From NCBI GenBank assembly GCA_023957995.1, contig JAMLGK010000005.1, positions 1 to 64,000 of the forward strand: a stretch of 64,000 nt of DNA, in the 5' to 3' direction. This DNA is from Microthrixaceae bacterium (GTDB lineage: Bacteria; Actinomycetota; Acidimicrobiia; Acidimicrobiales; Microtrichaceae). Positions 1-8,179 of the stretch are shown here, piece by piece (within the stretch, counting starts at the first letter, position 1; every line of letters begins with the position of its first letter). The notes under the pieces are model-generated. The model did no database searches, was not told where the DNA came from, and saw nothing but the letters and a program-made list of their open reading frames with translations. Both the position numbers and the translations under genes were made by a program.

Positions 1-680
1 TCGAGGAGTTGCAGGTCAGCGACCGACACCAGACCGACCGAGACGGCGTGGTCCACCAGGCGGCGTCGACGGTCCGCTGCCTGGGCACCCTCGACTCCAC
101 AGAGGCCCTGCACGCCAGCGCGGTCGAGCTTCACACACAGGTGGTCGAGTTTCCGGTTGTACTTCGACAACGACCAGCCCAACCGGTTCGCACAGACCGA
201 CCGGGCAGGTGGATCCACATCGCTGGCGTGCGGGTTCTCCAACCGGGTGGCCGCCAGGTCGACCAGTAGGAGGTGCTGCTCCTCGTTGAGGTCGACCACG
301 CCCCAGTCCAACGTGCGGTGGCCTTCCTCCGCGGCGGCGTCGACGGGATCAGCGACCTCCTCCAGTGCGGCCTCGATCTCATAGCGGGTGCGTCCCGCCA
401 CGAAGGTCACTGCGAACTCCGCCATGGCCAACCCCACCGAGCGCCCCGGTGCCAACACCGCTGAACTGGGACCTGCGCGGTCCAACACGTTCAGGGTGGT
501 GTGCGAACCCTCGTTGAACAGCAACCAGTGCCCGTCGCGGTAGTCGAACGCTCCGAGCACCCGGTGCATGTAGGGATTGTCGTCGATCACCAGGTCCGCA
601 GTGCGGCCGAAGCTCAGACTGCCACCGGCGTCGACGACCCGTTCGTCGCCGCAGAAGTCGACATACAACCGTCCACCCAT
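1..680 (-). CDS. FHA-like domain protein with C-terminal helical DNA-binding-like region (partial)
   Basis: The frame runs off the left edge of the window, so the C-terminus is missing; 226 codons are visible. The N-terminal ~95 residues look like a forkhead-associated phosphopeptide-binding fold, with the strand motif FGRTADLVIDDNPY followed by HRVLG in place of the usual SRxHA. A helical stretch then includes RLGWSLSKYNRKLDHLC, a pattern seen in actinobacterial FHA proteins that carry an HTH-like tail. I chose the ATG at 680 because GGGGAGGGAGAAG lies directly upstream; an in-frame ATG at 713 has no such site. It probably reads phosphothreonine signals from Ser/Thr kinases. The family is fairly sure, the role is inferred. 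Confidence 0.72.
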   Translation of the reverse strand, partial: MGGRLYVDFCGDERVVDAGGSLSFGRTADLVIDDNPYMHRVLGAFDYRDGHWLLFNEGSHTTLNVLDRAGPSSAVLAPGRSVGLAMAEFAVTFVAGRTRYEIEAALEEVADPVDAAAEEGHRTLDWGVVDLNEEQHLLLVDLAATRLENPHASDVDPPARSVCANRLGWSLSKYNRKLDHLCVKLDRAGVQGLCGVEGAQAADRRRRLVDHAVSVGLVSVADLQLL

Positions 681-781
681 CTTCTCCCTCCCCAGGGTCG
701 AATACGCCGACATGCTATTTCATGCAATTCCACCCGTCACGAGCCGCCCGCTTGCACGCGTGTGATTCACCCGGGCGCGGT

Positions 782-1072
782 GTGTTCGGGCAGGCTCTTG
801 AGGTGGACGCCGAACAGAACGACCCCGTGCTCGAGCGCCGAGCGAAGCTGCTGAAGCTCACCGCGCTGGGCCAGCGAATCGGCTACAGCTGTTTCGGCCT
901 GGCGATGGTGTTGTTCGTCGTGGCGCTTCTGACCCAGCTGCCCAGCTGGTTGGTCACCTCGATCGTGGTGCTGATGGTGGCCGGCTCGGTGGTGCTGCTA
1001 CCGGCGATCATCCTTTCCTACGGCGCCAAGGCCGCCGACAAGGAAGACCGCGGAGAACCCTTCAGCTACTGA
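782..1072 (+). CDS. Small two-TM membrane protein, conserved hypothetical
   Basis: This frame encodes about 96 residues from a GTG at 782; the frame stays open back to an ATG at 722 and a GTG at 803 is also possible, so the start is uncertain. A charged N-terminal segment (NDPVLERRAKLLKL) is followed by two hydrophobic helices, roughly GYSCFGLAMVLFVVALL and a Val/Leu-rich stretch, then a short charged tail ending KEDRGEPFSY. It resembles the small integral membrane proteins common in actinobacteria. I see no catalytic motif and assign no function. It converges on the sucrase/ferredoxin-like gene. Confidence 0.6.
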   Translation: MFGQALEVDAEQNDPVLERRAKLLKLTALGQRIGYSCFGLAMVLFVVALLTQLPSWLVTSIVVLMVAGSVVLLPAIILSYGAKAADKEDRGEPFSY

Positions 1073-1111
1073 CCCTCCGCCAGCTGGCCCTTGACCACGG
1101 GACAGTCTCCG

Positions 1112-1147
1112 ACGGTGCTGCGCGTAGGCACGGTGCTGCGCGTAGGC
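1112..1147. repeat. 18-bp tandem duplication
   Basis: Two perfect copies of acggtgctgcgcgtaggc lie head to tail in the short gap between two convergent genes. They are one of several 15-19 bp tandem duplications in the window. Confidence 0.85.
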
Positions 1148-1151
1148 ACGG

Positions 1152-2303
1152 TCACAGCCGGGTGCGGCTCGGGCCCGGCGAAGCACCGTCCCAGTGAGCT
1201 GCGGCGACCCGCCACACATCATCGGTATCAACCGGTTCGACGTCGGCCGCCGCCGTTGAGATGTCCGTCGGGTCGACCGGCGTTGTCCGGCAGGGGGGCC
1301 GCGGTACCCGGCCGGCGAGCTCGACCGCCACACACACCTCTGCCGCGCCGGCATCCAGCTCGGCCGCGACCGACCAGGTCTCGCTACGCACCGCTGGAAC
1401 CGTCCCGGTCGCGGCCCCGTCGTGATTGCCGTCGTCGCTCCCGGCGGAGGCCACACCGGGGGTGGAGCGATCGAGCAATGTGGCGGTTCTCTCCGTGGAG
1501 AACCACTGCCAGCCGTATCTGTGGAACCCTTCGCGGTCGGCCACCGCTGCGGTCGGCTCCGGCAGGGTCAGCGCGCCCCGCACATGGCCCGCCAGGGCGT
1601 CGTAACTGTCCGCACGCCGAAGGACCGCCGTCGCCGAAGTGGAATCGAGGTGCGACCACGACACGCCTTCGGGCAGGGAGATCGCGGTGGGGGCGAAGCG
1701 ATGCCCACCGGCATGGCTGCTGCGCCAGACCCTCGCGCCACTCGTCGTCGGAGCCCGGTCCGAGCTGTCCGGCTGGCCGATCCCCGACAGTTGGCCGTAC
1801 AACGCCGTACCGCTGCCGCCGCAACAGACATCACGGGTTCCGTGGGTGCAGAGCAACAGGTCCACCGTCGCCTCCGGCGGGTCATTGCGCATGCTCTCGA
1901 AGCCCGCGACGGCGTCCTCATCGGCCTCGATCAGCACCCGGCAGAGATCGGCCAAGGAGCCCGCACGGTCCTCGGGCAGGAGCCACTCACGACGCCTGAA
2001 AGGACCCGTTCGGCGCTCTTCTGCGACGGAACGCTCGTAGGAGATGACGGCGGTCCCGGGCCCGACCGGCACGACGCCCTGAGGACGCCAAACCCGGCCA
2101 TCTGCACCCTCGATGGTCGCCGAGGGAGCCTGACAGAGCCCGCTGAACGGTGGGGCCTCGGATATGTCGCGTGGCCACGGCCCGGGGATCTCGACCACGA
2201 GCAGCGCGTCCCAACGGGGTGCGGTGCCGACCGGATCCACGCCCTGCGCCTCGTGCATCGGTGCGCACCGAAACGTCTTCTGAGCAGGGGTCACCGGATC
2301 CAT
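1152..2303 (-). CDS. Sucrase/ferredoxin-like family protein
   Basis: The 383-residue protein matches the Suc_Fer-like family (thioredoxin-like ferredoxins). The diagnostic core is LLLCTHGTRDVCCGGSGTAL, a Cys-x-His plus Cys-Cys cluster, followed by RVWRSSHAGGHRFAPTAI. Such proteins are thought to bind a [2Fe-2S] cluster, but their substrate is unknown. The open frame extends upstream to 2624 and overlaps the divergent regulator, so I chose the ATG at 2303, which starts MDPVTPAQKTFRCAPM, a typical N-terminus for the family. Divergent orientation from the TetR gene with an operator-like palindrome between them suggests control by that regulator (inference). Confidence 0.78.
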   Translation of the reverse strand: MDPVTPAQKTFRCAPMHEAQGVDPVGTAPRWDALLVVEIPGPWPRDISEAPPFSGLCQAPSATIEGADGRVWRPQGVVPVGPGTAVISYERSVAEERRTGPFRRREWLLPEDRAGSLADLCRVLIEADEDAVAGFESMRNDPPEATVDLLLCTHGTRDVCCGGSGTALYGQLSGIGQPDSSDRAPTTSGARVWRSSHAGGHRFAPTAISLPEGVSWSHLDSTSATAVLRRADSYDALAGHVRGALTLPEPTAAVADREGFHRYGWQWFSTERTATLLDRSTPGVASAGSDDGNHDGAATGTVPAVRSETWSVAAELDAGAAEVCVAVELAGRVPRPPCRTTPVDPTDISTAAADVEPVDTDDVWRVAAAHWDGASPGPSRTRL

Positions 2304-2339
2304 CGACCTGAGGCTAGGCCACCCCGGAGCCGAGGGATT

Positions 2340-2392
2340 CCAGCGGTCGGTCGGCCCTTTGTTACCGTTCGGTAACCGGGATCGACCGCTGG
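2340..2392. promoter_or_regulatory. Nested inverted repeats in the divergent Suc_Fer/TetR promoter region
   Basis: An outer pair of perfect 10-bp arms, CCAGCGGTCG (2340-2349) and CGACCGCTGG (2383-2392), brackets the inner palindrome GTTACCG-TT-CGGTAAC at 2361-2376. The inner element has the size and symmetry of a TetR-dimer operator. The whole structure lies between the two divergent start codons (2303 and 2503). Confidence 0.7.
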
Positions 2393-2502
2393 GCAGCACC
2401 CACGGGAGCGCCCGCCAGCCACGAGATCCACCGCACTGAACACACCCACCGAACACACCGCCAGCCCCTTTCGGACCCACGATCGGGCAGAGGACCCCGA
2501 CG

Positions 2503-3081
2503 ATGCGACTACCTGCAGCCGAGCGACGAGAGCAACTGATCTCGACCGCCACCTCGGTGTTCGCGGAACAAGGTTTCCATGCCACTTCGATGAACGACGT
2601 GGCCGAGGCAGCGGGAGTGACCAAACCGGTTCTCTACCAGCACTTCTCGTCCAAGCGGGACCTGTTCGTGGAGTTGCTGACCGAGATCGGCAACCAGCTG
2701 CGTGACCGGATCGCCAAGGCGACCGCCGATGCGGTGGGTCCGCGCCAGCAGATAGAGCAGGGCTTCCGCGCCTACTTCGACTACGTCGGCGCCAACACCG
2801 ATGCCTACCGCGTGCTCTTCGGTTCGGGTGCCCGCCGGGATCCGGAGTTCGCCTCGCTCACGCGGGTGGTCGAGGAGTCGATCGCCGAGGCGATCGCGGA
2901 GTTGATCGTGGTCGACGGCCGCCCGGCCGAGGACCGGGAACTGATAGCGCACACCATCGTCGGCATGACCGAAGCGGCCAGCCGGTACTGGCTCACGCAC
3001 GACCGCACGCCGGACATCGACCAGCTCGCCGATTCGGTGGCCCGGCTCGCCTGGTCGGGCATGCGCGGCATCACCGGCTGA
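2503..3081 (+). CDS. TetR/AcrR family transcriptional regulator
   Basis: The 192-residue protein has an N-terminal helix-turn-helix (residues ~10-55; MNDVAEAAGVTKPVLYQHF with the recognition helix TKPVLYQHF) and a helical ligand-binding domain. The ATG at 2503 has GAGGAC upstream as a weak Shine-Dalgarno. Its own upstream region carries the palindrome GTTACCGTTCGGTAAC, which suggests autoregulation and control of the divergent gene. A near copy of the palindrome precedes the acyl-CoA dehydrogenase gene near 45.5 kb, pointing to an acyl-CoA-type effector, as for many TetR regulators of lipid metabolism. Family certain, regulon inferred. Confidence 0.93.
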   Translation: MRLPAAERREQLISTATSVFAEQGFHATSMNDVAEAAGVTKPVLYQHFSSKRDLFVELLTEIGNQLRDRIAKATADAVGPRQQIEQGFRAYFDYVGANTDAYRVLFGSGARRDPEFASLTRVVEESIAEAIAELIVVDGRPAEDRELIAHTIVGMTEAASRYWLTHDRTPDIDQLADSVARLAWSGMRGITG

Positions 3082-3134
3082 ACGGGCAGTCCCGCCACAC
3101 GCCCGCCGGTCGCCCACCGGCTCACATCCTCCTC

Positions 3135-3176
3135 GTCCTGATCCCACTTGTCCTGATCCCACTTGTCCTGATCCCA
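3135..3176. repeat. 15-bp tandem repeat, nearly three copies
   Basis: The unit gtcctgatcccactt is repeated from 3135, with the last copy truncated. It lies between the TetR gene stop and the pyrophosphatase promoter. There is no coding potential and no CRISPR-like spacing. Confidence 0.85.
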
Positions 3177-3201
3177 GCGCAGTGCCGACGCGGGCTGCCG
3201 G

Positions 3202-3207
3202 TAGTGT
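3202..3207 (+). promoter_or_regulatory. Leaderless -10 box (TAGTGT) for ppa
   Basis: TAGTGT ends 7 nt before the GTG at 3215, too close for a leader with a ribosome-binding site. The arrangement supports that start over upstream alternatives. Confidence 0.6.
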
Positions 3208-3214
3208 CGCTGCG

Positions 3215-3724
3215 GTGAGCGAACACAGCGATCCCCAGGACAGCTACGAGGTCATCGTCGAGATCCCCCAGGGGTCTCGCAACAAGTACGAGATCGACCA
3301 CGACACCGGTGAGGTCTGGCTGGATCGGCACCTGTTCGCCGCGACTGTGTACCCCGCGGAGTACGGGTTCTTCCCCCACACCCTCGCCGAGGACGGCGAC
3401 CCCCTCGATGCCCTCGTTCTGCTCGAGGACCCGACCTTCCCCGGGTGCCACATGAGGGCTCGACCCGTTGCAGTTCTCGAGATGTCCGATGAAGCCGGCC
3501 GGGACCTCAAGGTGTTGTGCGTGCCGGCAGGCGATCCTCGTTGGGACAAGATCGCAGACGTCGACGACGTGGATCCGTTCCTGTTGTCGGAGGTCCACCA
3601 CTTCTTCCGGGTCTACAAGGACCTGGAACCCGGCAAGCAGAGCGAGATCGGCGATTGGGCGGGCCGAAGCGATGCCCTCGCCGCTATCGACGATGCCAGG
3701 AGCCGCTTCGAACGCGGGTCCTAG
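3215..3724 (+). CDS. ppa: Inorganic pyrophosphatase, family I (EC 3.6.1.1)
   Basis: The 169-residue cytoplasmic enzyme hydrolyses the pyrophosphate released by biosynthesis and so drives it forward. The signature DGDPLDALVL (around residue 60) carries the metal-binding aspartates. The upstream EIPQGSRNKYEID provides the conserved Glu/Lys/Glu active-site residues, and YPAEYGFFPHT is also typical. The length equals that of other family I enzymes. The GTG at 3215 is preferred because a TAGTGT box sits 7 nt upstream; the frame itself is open from 3182. It ends just before the convergent YihY gene. Confidence 0.96.
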   Translation: MSEHSDPQDSYEVIVEIPQGSRNKYEIDHDTGEVWLDRHLFAATVYPAEYGFFPHTLAEDGDPLDALVLLEDPTFPGCHMRARPVAVLEMSDEAGRDLKVLCVPAGDPRWDKIADVDDVDPFLLSEVHHFFRVYKDLEPGKQSEIGDWAGRSDALAAIDDARSRFERGS

Positions 3725-3752
3725 AGAACCCACACACCTGGATCGCTGTGTG

Positions 3753-4931
3753 TCAGCGAGGCAGTCGCGGCACGTCCACCTCGATCGCCAGTTCACGGAT
3801 CCGCGACTCGCGTTCCACCACCGCCGCGTTCACGCGCAGATCCGCATCGGTGAGGTTTCGTCCGGTCAGGCTGCGGGGCCAGGCACGGTCATGGAGAACC
3901 GCCGACAGCTCGTTGGCATAGAGGTAGAGCATTCCGAGCAGGTAGGCCCAGGACAGCAGTCCGAGGACCACCACGAAGACTCCGTAGGTGTCGGAGGACT
4001 GCAACACGTAGCGGTTGACGAACCAGGTCCCCAGTAGTTGCAGCCCCAGCCAGGACACTCCGACGAAAGCCGCGCCGGGCAGCTGAGCGGTGAAGGGCAC
4101 CTTGCGTACGCACAACAGCGCATGGAGCCCCAGATAGCAGAGAGAACCGGCGAGGAACGGCAACAGGTAGCCGGCCCCCCTCTGCAGCCCGGGCAGGTCC
4201 CTGTCGTTGAAGATCCACGTCGCCGCTCCCGAGAGCACCAGGCAGGCCCCGATGAGCACCGCTCCGGGTAGCGCCGTGAGGCGTCTGAGTATCCACGGTC
4301 GACGGTCGAACCGCGGCACCCCCCACACGTTGTTCAGTGCCTCCTGGAGCACCTCCAGCAGTCCCAGGCCTGCCCAGATCGACACCAGGACCGAACCGAC
4401 GATCACCCACCAGCTTCCGCGCACCGTGGTGGCGCTGGAGCTGATCTCGTCGCCGATGACCGGCACCGCAGCGAGGGTCGACTCGATCAGGTCGTCACGC
4501 AGTTCGGGGTTGTTCGCCAACAGCAGCCCGACGACGTTCACGAATGCCAACAAGAGCGGGAAGATGGAGAAGAACCCCCGGTAGGACAGCATCATCGCCG
4601 ACTGCCCACCGCGGTCCTCACCGTATTTCTTGGCCACGCCGTGGGCCAGGGCCAGGGGCGGCACGGCCCGTTGTATCGCATCGATTCGATCGGCCGTCCG
4701 ATCGATCAGGTTGGGCTGTGCGGTGTCGTCCTCGGGCTCTCGGGGTCCATCCGTGTTGCCCGAACCGTCCGCGGTGACCACCGCTGCCGGATCATCCCCG
4801 CCCCCGGATCCGCCCGCAGATCCGGTCACGGTCGCCGCAGCAGCAGCCTCGGAGACCTCTGTGGCATCTGCATCCTCGGACAACGAACTCACCCGGCAAG
4901 TCTGTCCACAATCCGGGTCTGGATGGGTCAT
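3753..4931 (-). CDS. YihY/virulence factor BrkB family membrane protein
   Basis: The product is an integral membrane protein of about 392 residues with six hydrophobic helices in the core and an Ala/Gly/Asp-rich, probably disordered cytoplasmic N-terminus of ~75 residues. The family motif is present: GGQSAMMLSYRGFFSIFPLL at the first helix and GVPRFDRRPWILRRL between helices, then a C-terminal YLYANELSAVL. The molecular function of this family is unsettled; it is not RNase BN as once proposed. The start is uncertain: ATG 4931 is used, GTG 4892 is equally possible, and neither has a clear ribosome-binding site. It is divergent from the LLM oxidoreductase. Confidence 0.86.
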   Translation of the reverse strand: MTHPDPDCGQTCRVSSLSEDADATEVSEAAAAATVTGSAGGSGGGDDPAAVVTADGSGNTDGPREPEDDTAQPNLIDRTADRIDAIQRAVPPLALAHGVAKKYGEDRGGQSAMMLSYRGFFSIFPLLLAFVNVVGLLLANNPELRDDLIESTLAAVPVIGDEISSSATTVRGSWWVIVGSVLVSIWAGLGLLEVLQEALNNVWGVPRFDRRPWILRRLTALPGAVLIGACLVLSGAATWIFNDRDLPGLQRGAGYLLPFLAGSLCYLGLHALLCVRKVPFTAQLPGAAFVGVSWLGLQLLGTWFVNRYVLQSSDTYGVFVVVLGLLSWAYLLGMLYLYANELSAVLHDRAWPRSLTGRNLTDADLRVNAAVVERESRIRELAIEVDVPRLPR

Positions 4932-4989
4932 GGGGTGCCATCCGCACCTGTCGGCGGGCGGAACGGAGAACCAGCCGCGGCTCTCACCG

Positions 4990-4995
4990 TATGAT
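4990..4995 (+). promoter_or_regulatory. Leaderless -10 box (TATGAT)
   Basis: TATGAT lies 6 nt before the ATG at 5002, a near-consensus -10 with no room for a leader. Confidence 0.65.
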
Positions 4996-5001
4996 CCCGC
5001 C

Positions 5002-6120
5002 ATGACCGACCAAGGACTCGGCTCCGGATCCGACCACCCGGGGGCGCATCGTTCCGCTCCGCTCGACGAGATCGGCTGCTACCTGATGGCGGGAGCCGCT
5101 CCGGACCCCGCAGAGGTCATCGTCGAGGCGCGCCGGGCCGAGGAACTGGGCTTCGGAACCGCGTTCGTCTCCGAGCGGTTCAACGTCAAGGAGGCCATCG
5201 CGTGCAGTGGTGCCGCGGTGGCCGCCACCGATCGGATCCGTGTGGCAACCGCAGCCACCAACCACAACACCCGACATCCGCTGGTGACCGCCAGCGCAGC
5301 GATGACACTTCACCGCATGAGCGCAGGGCGGTTCACCCTCGGCCTGGGCAGGGGGATCGACCCCGTGTTCGACATGGCGGGGATCGAACACATCACGACC
5401 GCGCAGATGGAGGACTTCGTGGGCATCATGCGTCGGCTGTGGCGCGGCGAGATGGTGGCCGGCCACGACGGACCGGCGGGGAGTTGGCCCCTGCTCCACC
5501 TCGGGAGCCCGGGCGGCGGGGTGACCTTCGACGACCACATCCCGATGCTGCTGTGTGCTTTCGGACCACGGAGCCTCGCCCTGGCAGGCCGCTGCTTCGA
5601 CCAGGTGGTCCTGCACACCTTCTTCACCGACGAGACCACCGAACGTGCGGTGAGGACCGTCCGCGACGCAGCCGAACGTGCGGGCCGCGATCCCGCCTCG
5701 GTGGAGGTGTGGGCCTGCCTGGCCACCGTCGGTGACCACCTCGACCCCGACGCACAGTTGCGCAAGACCGTTGGCCGCATGGCCACCTACCTGCAGGGCT
5801 ACGGCGAGTTGATGGTGAGTACGAACCGGTGGGACCCGGCTCTGCTGGACCGCTTCCGCGATGACGTGACCGTCCGTAGCTTCCTGTCGGCCATCGATGC
5901 CACCGCCACCACCGAACAGCTCGAAGCGATCGCTGCAGCGGTGCCCGAGGAATGGTTGGCTCCGGCTGCAACCGGCAGCCCGCAGCGGTGCGCCGAGTCG
6001 GTCGCAGCCCAGTTCGACCTGGGTGTGGACGGCGTGATCATGCACGGATGCACCCCGGACGAGCTGGCCCCCGTGCGAGACGCCTACGCCGAGATCACCC
6101 TGGGAGGCCAAGATGTCTGA
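5002..6120 (+). CDS. LLM class F420-dependent oxidoreductase (TIGR03857-like)
   Basis: The 372-residue protein is a luciferase-like monooxygenase-fold enzyme expected to use coenzyme F420. Visible hallmarks are EARRAEELGFGTAFVSERF near the N-terminus, TAATNHNTRHPLVTASAAMT, then RFTLGLGRGIDP, the LLM glycine-rich barrel segment. The overall pattern fits the actinobacterial TIGR03857 subgroup; the substrate is unknown. The frame is open far upstream, but TATGAT 6 nt before the ATG at 5002 fixes the start. The stop overlaps the start of the downstream phosphotransferase by 8 nt, so the two form an operon. Confidence 0.88.
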   Translation: MTDQGLGSGSDHPGAHRSAPLDEIGCYLMAGAAPDPAEVIVEARRAEELGFGTAFVSERFNVKEAIACSGAAVAATDRIRVATAATNHNTRHPLVTASAAMTLHRMSAGRFTLGLGRGIDPVFDMAGIEHITTAQMEDFVGIMRRLWRGEMVAGHDGPAGSWPLLHLGSPGGGVTFDDHIPMLLCAFGPRSLALAGRCFDQVVLHTFFTDETTERAVRTVRDAAERAGRDPASVEVWACLATVGDHLDPDAQLRKTVGRMATYLQGYGELMVSTNRWDPALLDRFRDDVTVRSFLSAIDATATTEQLEAIAAAVPEEWLAPAATGSPQRCAESVAAQFDLGVDGVIMHGCTPDELAPVRDAYAEITLGGQDV

Positions 6121-7228
6121 GAACCTGCCCGCTCTCGAAGACCTGCTCGCCGACCACGACATGTTGCTGGCCGCACTCGAGACACCCGCCTTGTGGTCAC
6201 GCGAGGTCGCGGATGCCCTCCCGGACTCTCCGATCACCTCGGTCTCGGTTCGCCCGGTCGGCACAGGGCAGGTGGCTTCGTGCCTGAGGGTCGTACTGGA
6301 CCATGGCGACGCGGCCACGCCGAACACCGCCGGGTCCACCACCTCGTTCGTGGTCAAGACCGGATCGCACGATCCGGTGAGTCGATCGGTGTCCGCTGCC
6401 CTGCGCCACGGCGAGATCGAAGTGGGCTTCTACACCCGGATGGCGCCCCACTGCTCCACCCGCACACCGGTGTGTCACCTGAGTGCGATCAACGCGAATG
6501 CCGACGACTTCGTGCTGGTCCTGGAGGACCTGGCAGCGCACCAACAGGCCGACCAGATCCGCGGCATGTCGCTGGAACACACCGAGCAGGCACTCGACCA
6601 GCTGGCTGCGCTGCACGCGCAGTGGTGGGGGACGGTCCCGTCAGGAACGAGCTCGTTCCTGACCGAGCGGGGTGATCCCACCGCTCACGCCGCACTGCTG
6701 GGGATGCTCCACGAAGGTTTCGCCCAGCGCTACGCCGGCATGCTCGACGCGGACGTGCTGGCGGTGGGCGAGCGGCTGATCGCAGCAGCCCCGGACTACC
6801 TGGTCAACCGACCCGGGCCCACCGCTGTCGTCCATGGCGACTTCCGACCCGACAACCTCCTGGTCCCGGCCGGAGGGCTCGACGATTCGGTGGCGGTGCT
6901 CGACTGGCAGACCGTCACCGTGGGTCCGGCCCTGGCCGATGTGTCGTACTTCCTCGGTGGGGCGCTGTTGCCCGAGCAGCGACGCGAACACGAACAGGAG
7001 CTGCTCGAGTCCTACAGATCCGCACTCGCTGCTCGCGGAGTGGAGCTGTCTGCGGCGGAGGTCTCCGAGGGGTACCGGCGTTACGCCCTGGACGGGCTCG
7101 TGATGGCGATCGGAGCATCCCAGGTGGTGGGGCAGACCGATCGCGGCGACGACATGTTCTGCGCAATGGCGCAGCGCTCGGCTCATCACGCGCTCGAATC
7201 CGGCACGTTCGAACTCCTGGGCACCTGA
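6113..7228 (+). CDS. Phosphotransferase, aminoglycoside phosphotransferase/ecdysteroid kinase-like
   Basis: The 371-residue protein has a protein-kinase-like fold. The catalytic loop VVHGDFRPDNLL (HGDxxxxN) and the metal-binding LDWQ (DFG equivalent) lie around residues 240-265. Upstream, DDFVLVLEDL is the hinge strand. Members of this family phosphorylate small alcohols; the combination with LLM oxidoreductases is common in actinobacteria, but the substrate is not known and antibiotic resistance should not be assumed. The ATG overlaps the previous gene's stop, with GGGAGG upstream, giving translational coupling. Confidence 0.86.
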   Translation: MSENLPALEDLLADHDMLLAALETPALWSREVADALPDSPITSVSVRPVGTGQVASCLRVVLDHGDAATPNTAGSTTSFVVKTGSHDPVSRSVSAALRHGEIEVGFYTRMAPHCSTRTPVCHLSAINANADDFVLVLEDLAAHQQADQIRGMSLEHTEQALDQLAALHAQWWGTVPSGTSSFLTERGDPTAHAALLGMLHEGFAQRYAGMLDADVLAVGERLIAAAPDYLVNRPGPTAVVHGDFRPDNLLVPAGGLDDSVAVLDWQTVTVGPALADVSYFLGGALLPEQRREHEQELLESYRSALAARGVELSAAEVSEGYRRYALDGLVMAIGASQVVGQTDRGDDMFCAMAQRSAHHALESGTFELLGT

Positions 7229-7263
7229 GACGGTCCGACGGGAGAGCGTCCGGTCGGCGCGCG

Positions 7264-8139
7264 TCAGATCTCAGAAGCCGGTCGGGCCACCTTCTCGCCG
7301 AACTCGGCGATCGCCTCAGCGGGATCGGGAGCCATGGCGAAGATGAACCCCGGCATCCCCATGCGGTGAACCCCCTTGGCGGCCATCTCCTCGACCGCAG
7401 CCAACGGGTCAGCACCCCAGAGCCCGGGATGGGTGTAGGTGACCTCGATCTCAGCGGGGTCACGATCCGCCTCGAGGGCGCTCTCGCGCATGATCCGGAG
7501 GAGTTCGTCGATGTCGCCCTCACCGGGGAAGAACCCATCACCCAGACGGCCCGCGCGGCGCGCCGCTGCCGGGCTGTGCCCCCCGATGTGGATCGGGACC
7601 CGCCCGTTGACCGGTTTGGGGTTCACCGACACACCGCTGAAGTTGGTGAACTCGCCCGAGTACTCGGCGTGATCATCTGCCCAGAGAGTGCGCATCACCT
7701 CTATGTACTCGTCCGTGCGGCGACCCCGTCCCTCGAACGGGATGCCCAGCGCCTCGAACTCCTCGCGGAGCCATCCGACTCCCACGCCGAGTTCCATCCG
7801 ACCCTGGGACGCCTCGTCGAGCGTGGCCAGCTGCTTGGCCAGAACGAGCGGGTTGCGCTGGGGCAGGATCAGGATCCCGGTGGCCAGACGCAGACGTTCG
7901 GTGTGTGCTGCCACCCAGGTGAGCCAGATGAGCGGATCGGGCAATGGCGTGTCGGCTGCCATGGCCATCTTGCCCGAGGGGTCATAGGGGTACTTCGATT
8001 CGTAGCCGTCCGGGTAGACGACGTGTTCTACCGTCCAGACCGATTCGATGCCGGCCGCATCGGCGGCACGACCCATTTCGGCAGCCCCCTGCGGAGTGGC
8101 GAACCCGAGAGCGTTGGCGAAGAGCATCCCGATGTGCAT
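7264..8139 (-). CDS. LLM class F420-dependent oxidoreductase (TIGR03619-like)
   Basis: The 291-residue luciferase-fold enzyme begins MHIGMLFANALGF. It shows the family landmarks ESVWTVEHVVYPDGYESKYP, RLRLATGILILPQRNPLVLA and RMELGVGVGWLREEFEALG, the last typical of F420-binding LLM enzymes of the TIGR03619 group. The substrate is unknown. The start at 8139 is supported by TACGGT on the coding strand 6 nt upstream (leaderless). It is convergent with the phosphotransferase and lies downstream of the split lipoprotein operon. Confidence 0.88.
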   Translation of the reverse strand: MHIGMLFANALGFATPQGAAEMGRAADAAGIESVWTVEHVVYPDGYESKYPYDPSGKMAMAADTPLPDPLIWLTWVAAHTERLRLATGILILPQRNPLVLAKQLATLDEASQGRMELGVGVGWLREEFEALGIPFEGRGRRTDEYIEVMRTLWADDHAEYSGEFTNFSGVSVNPKPVNGRVPIHIGGHSPAAARRAGRLGDGFFPGEGDIDELLRIMRESALEADRDPAEIEVTYTHPGLWGADPLAAVEEMAAKGVHRMGMPGFIFAMAPDPAEAIAEFGEKVARPASEI

Positions 8140-8145
8140 GTGGCG

Positions 8146-8151
8146 ACCGTA
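8146..8151 (-). promoter_or_regulatory. Leaderless -10 box (TACGGT)
   Basis: On the minus strand TACGGT precedes the ATG at 8139 by 6 nt. Confidence 0.55.
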
Positions 8152-8179
8152 GCGCGACCGCTGCCCGGGAGCGCCGGGT

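Noticed and set aside
3135-3176. Tandem repeat considered as a CRISPR fragment.
   Set aside because: The 15-bp unit is contiguous, with no spacers, no dyad and no cas genes nearby.
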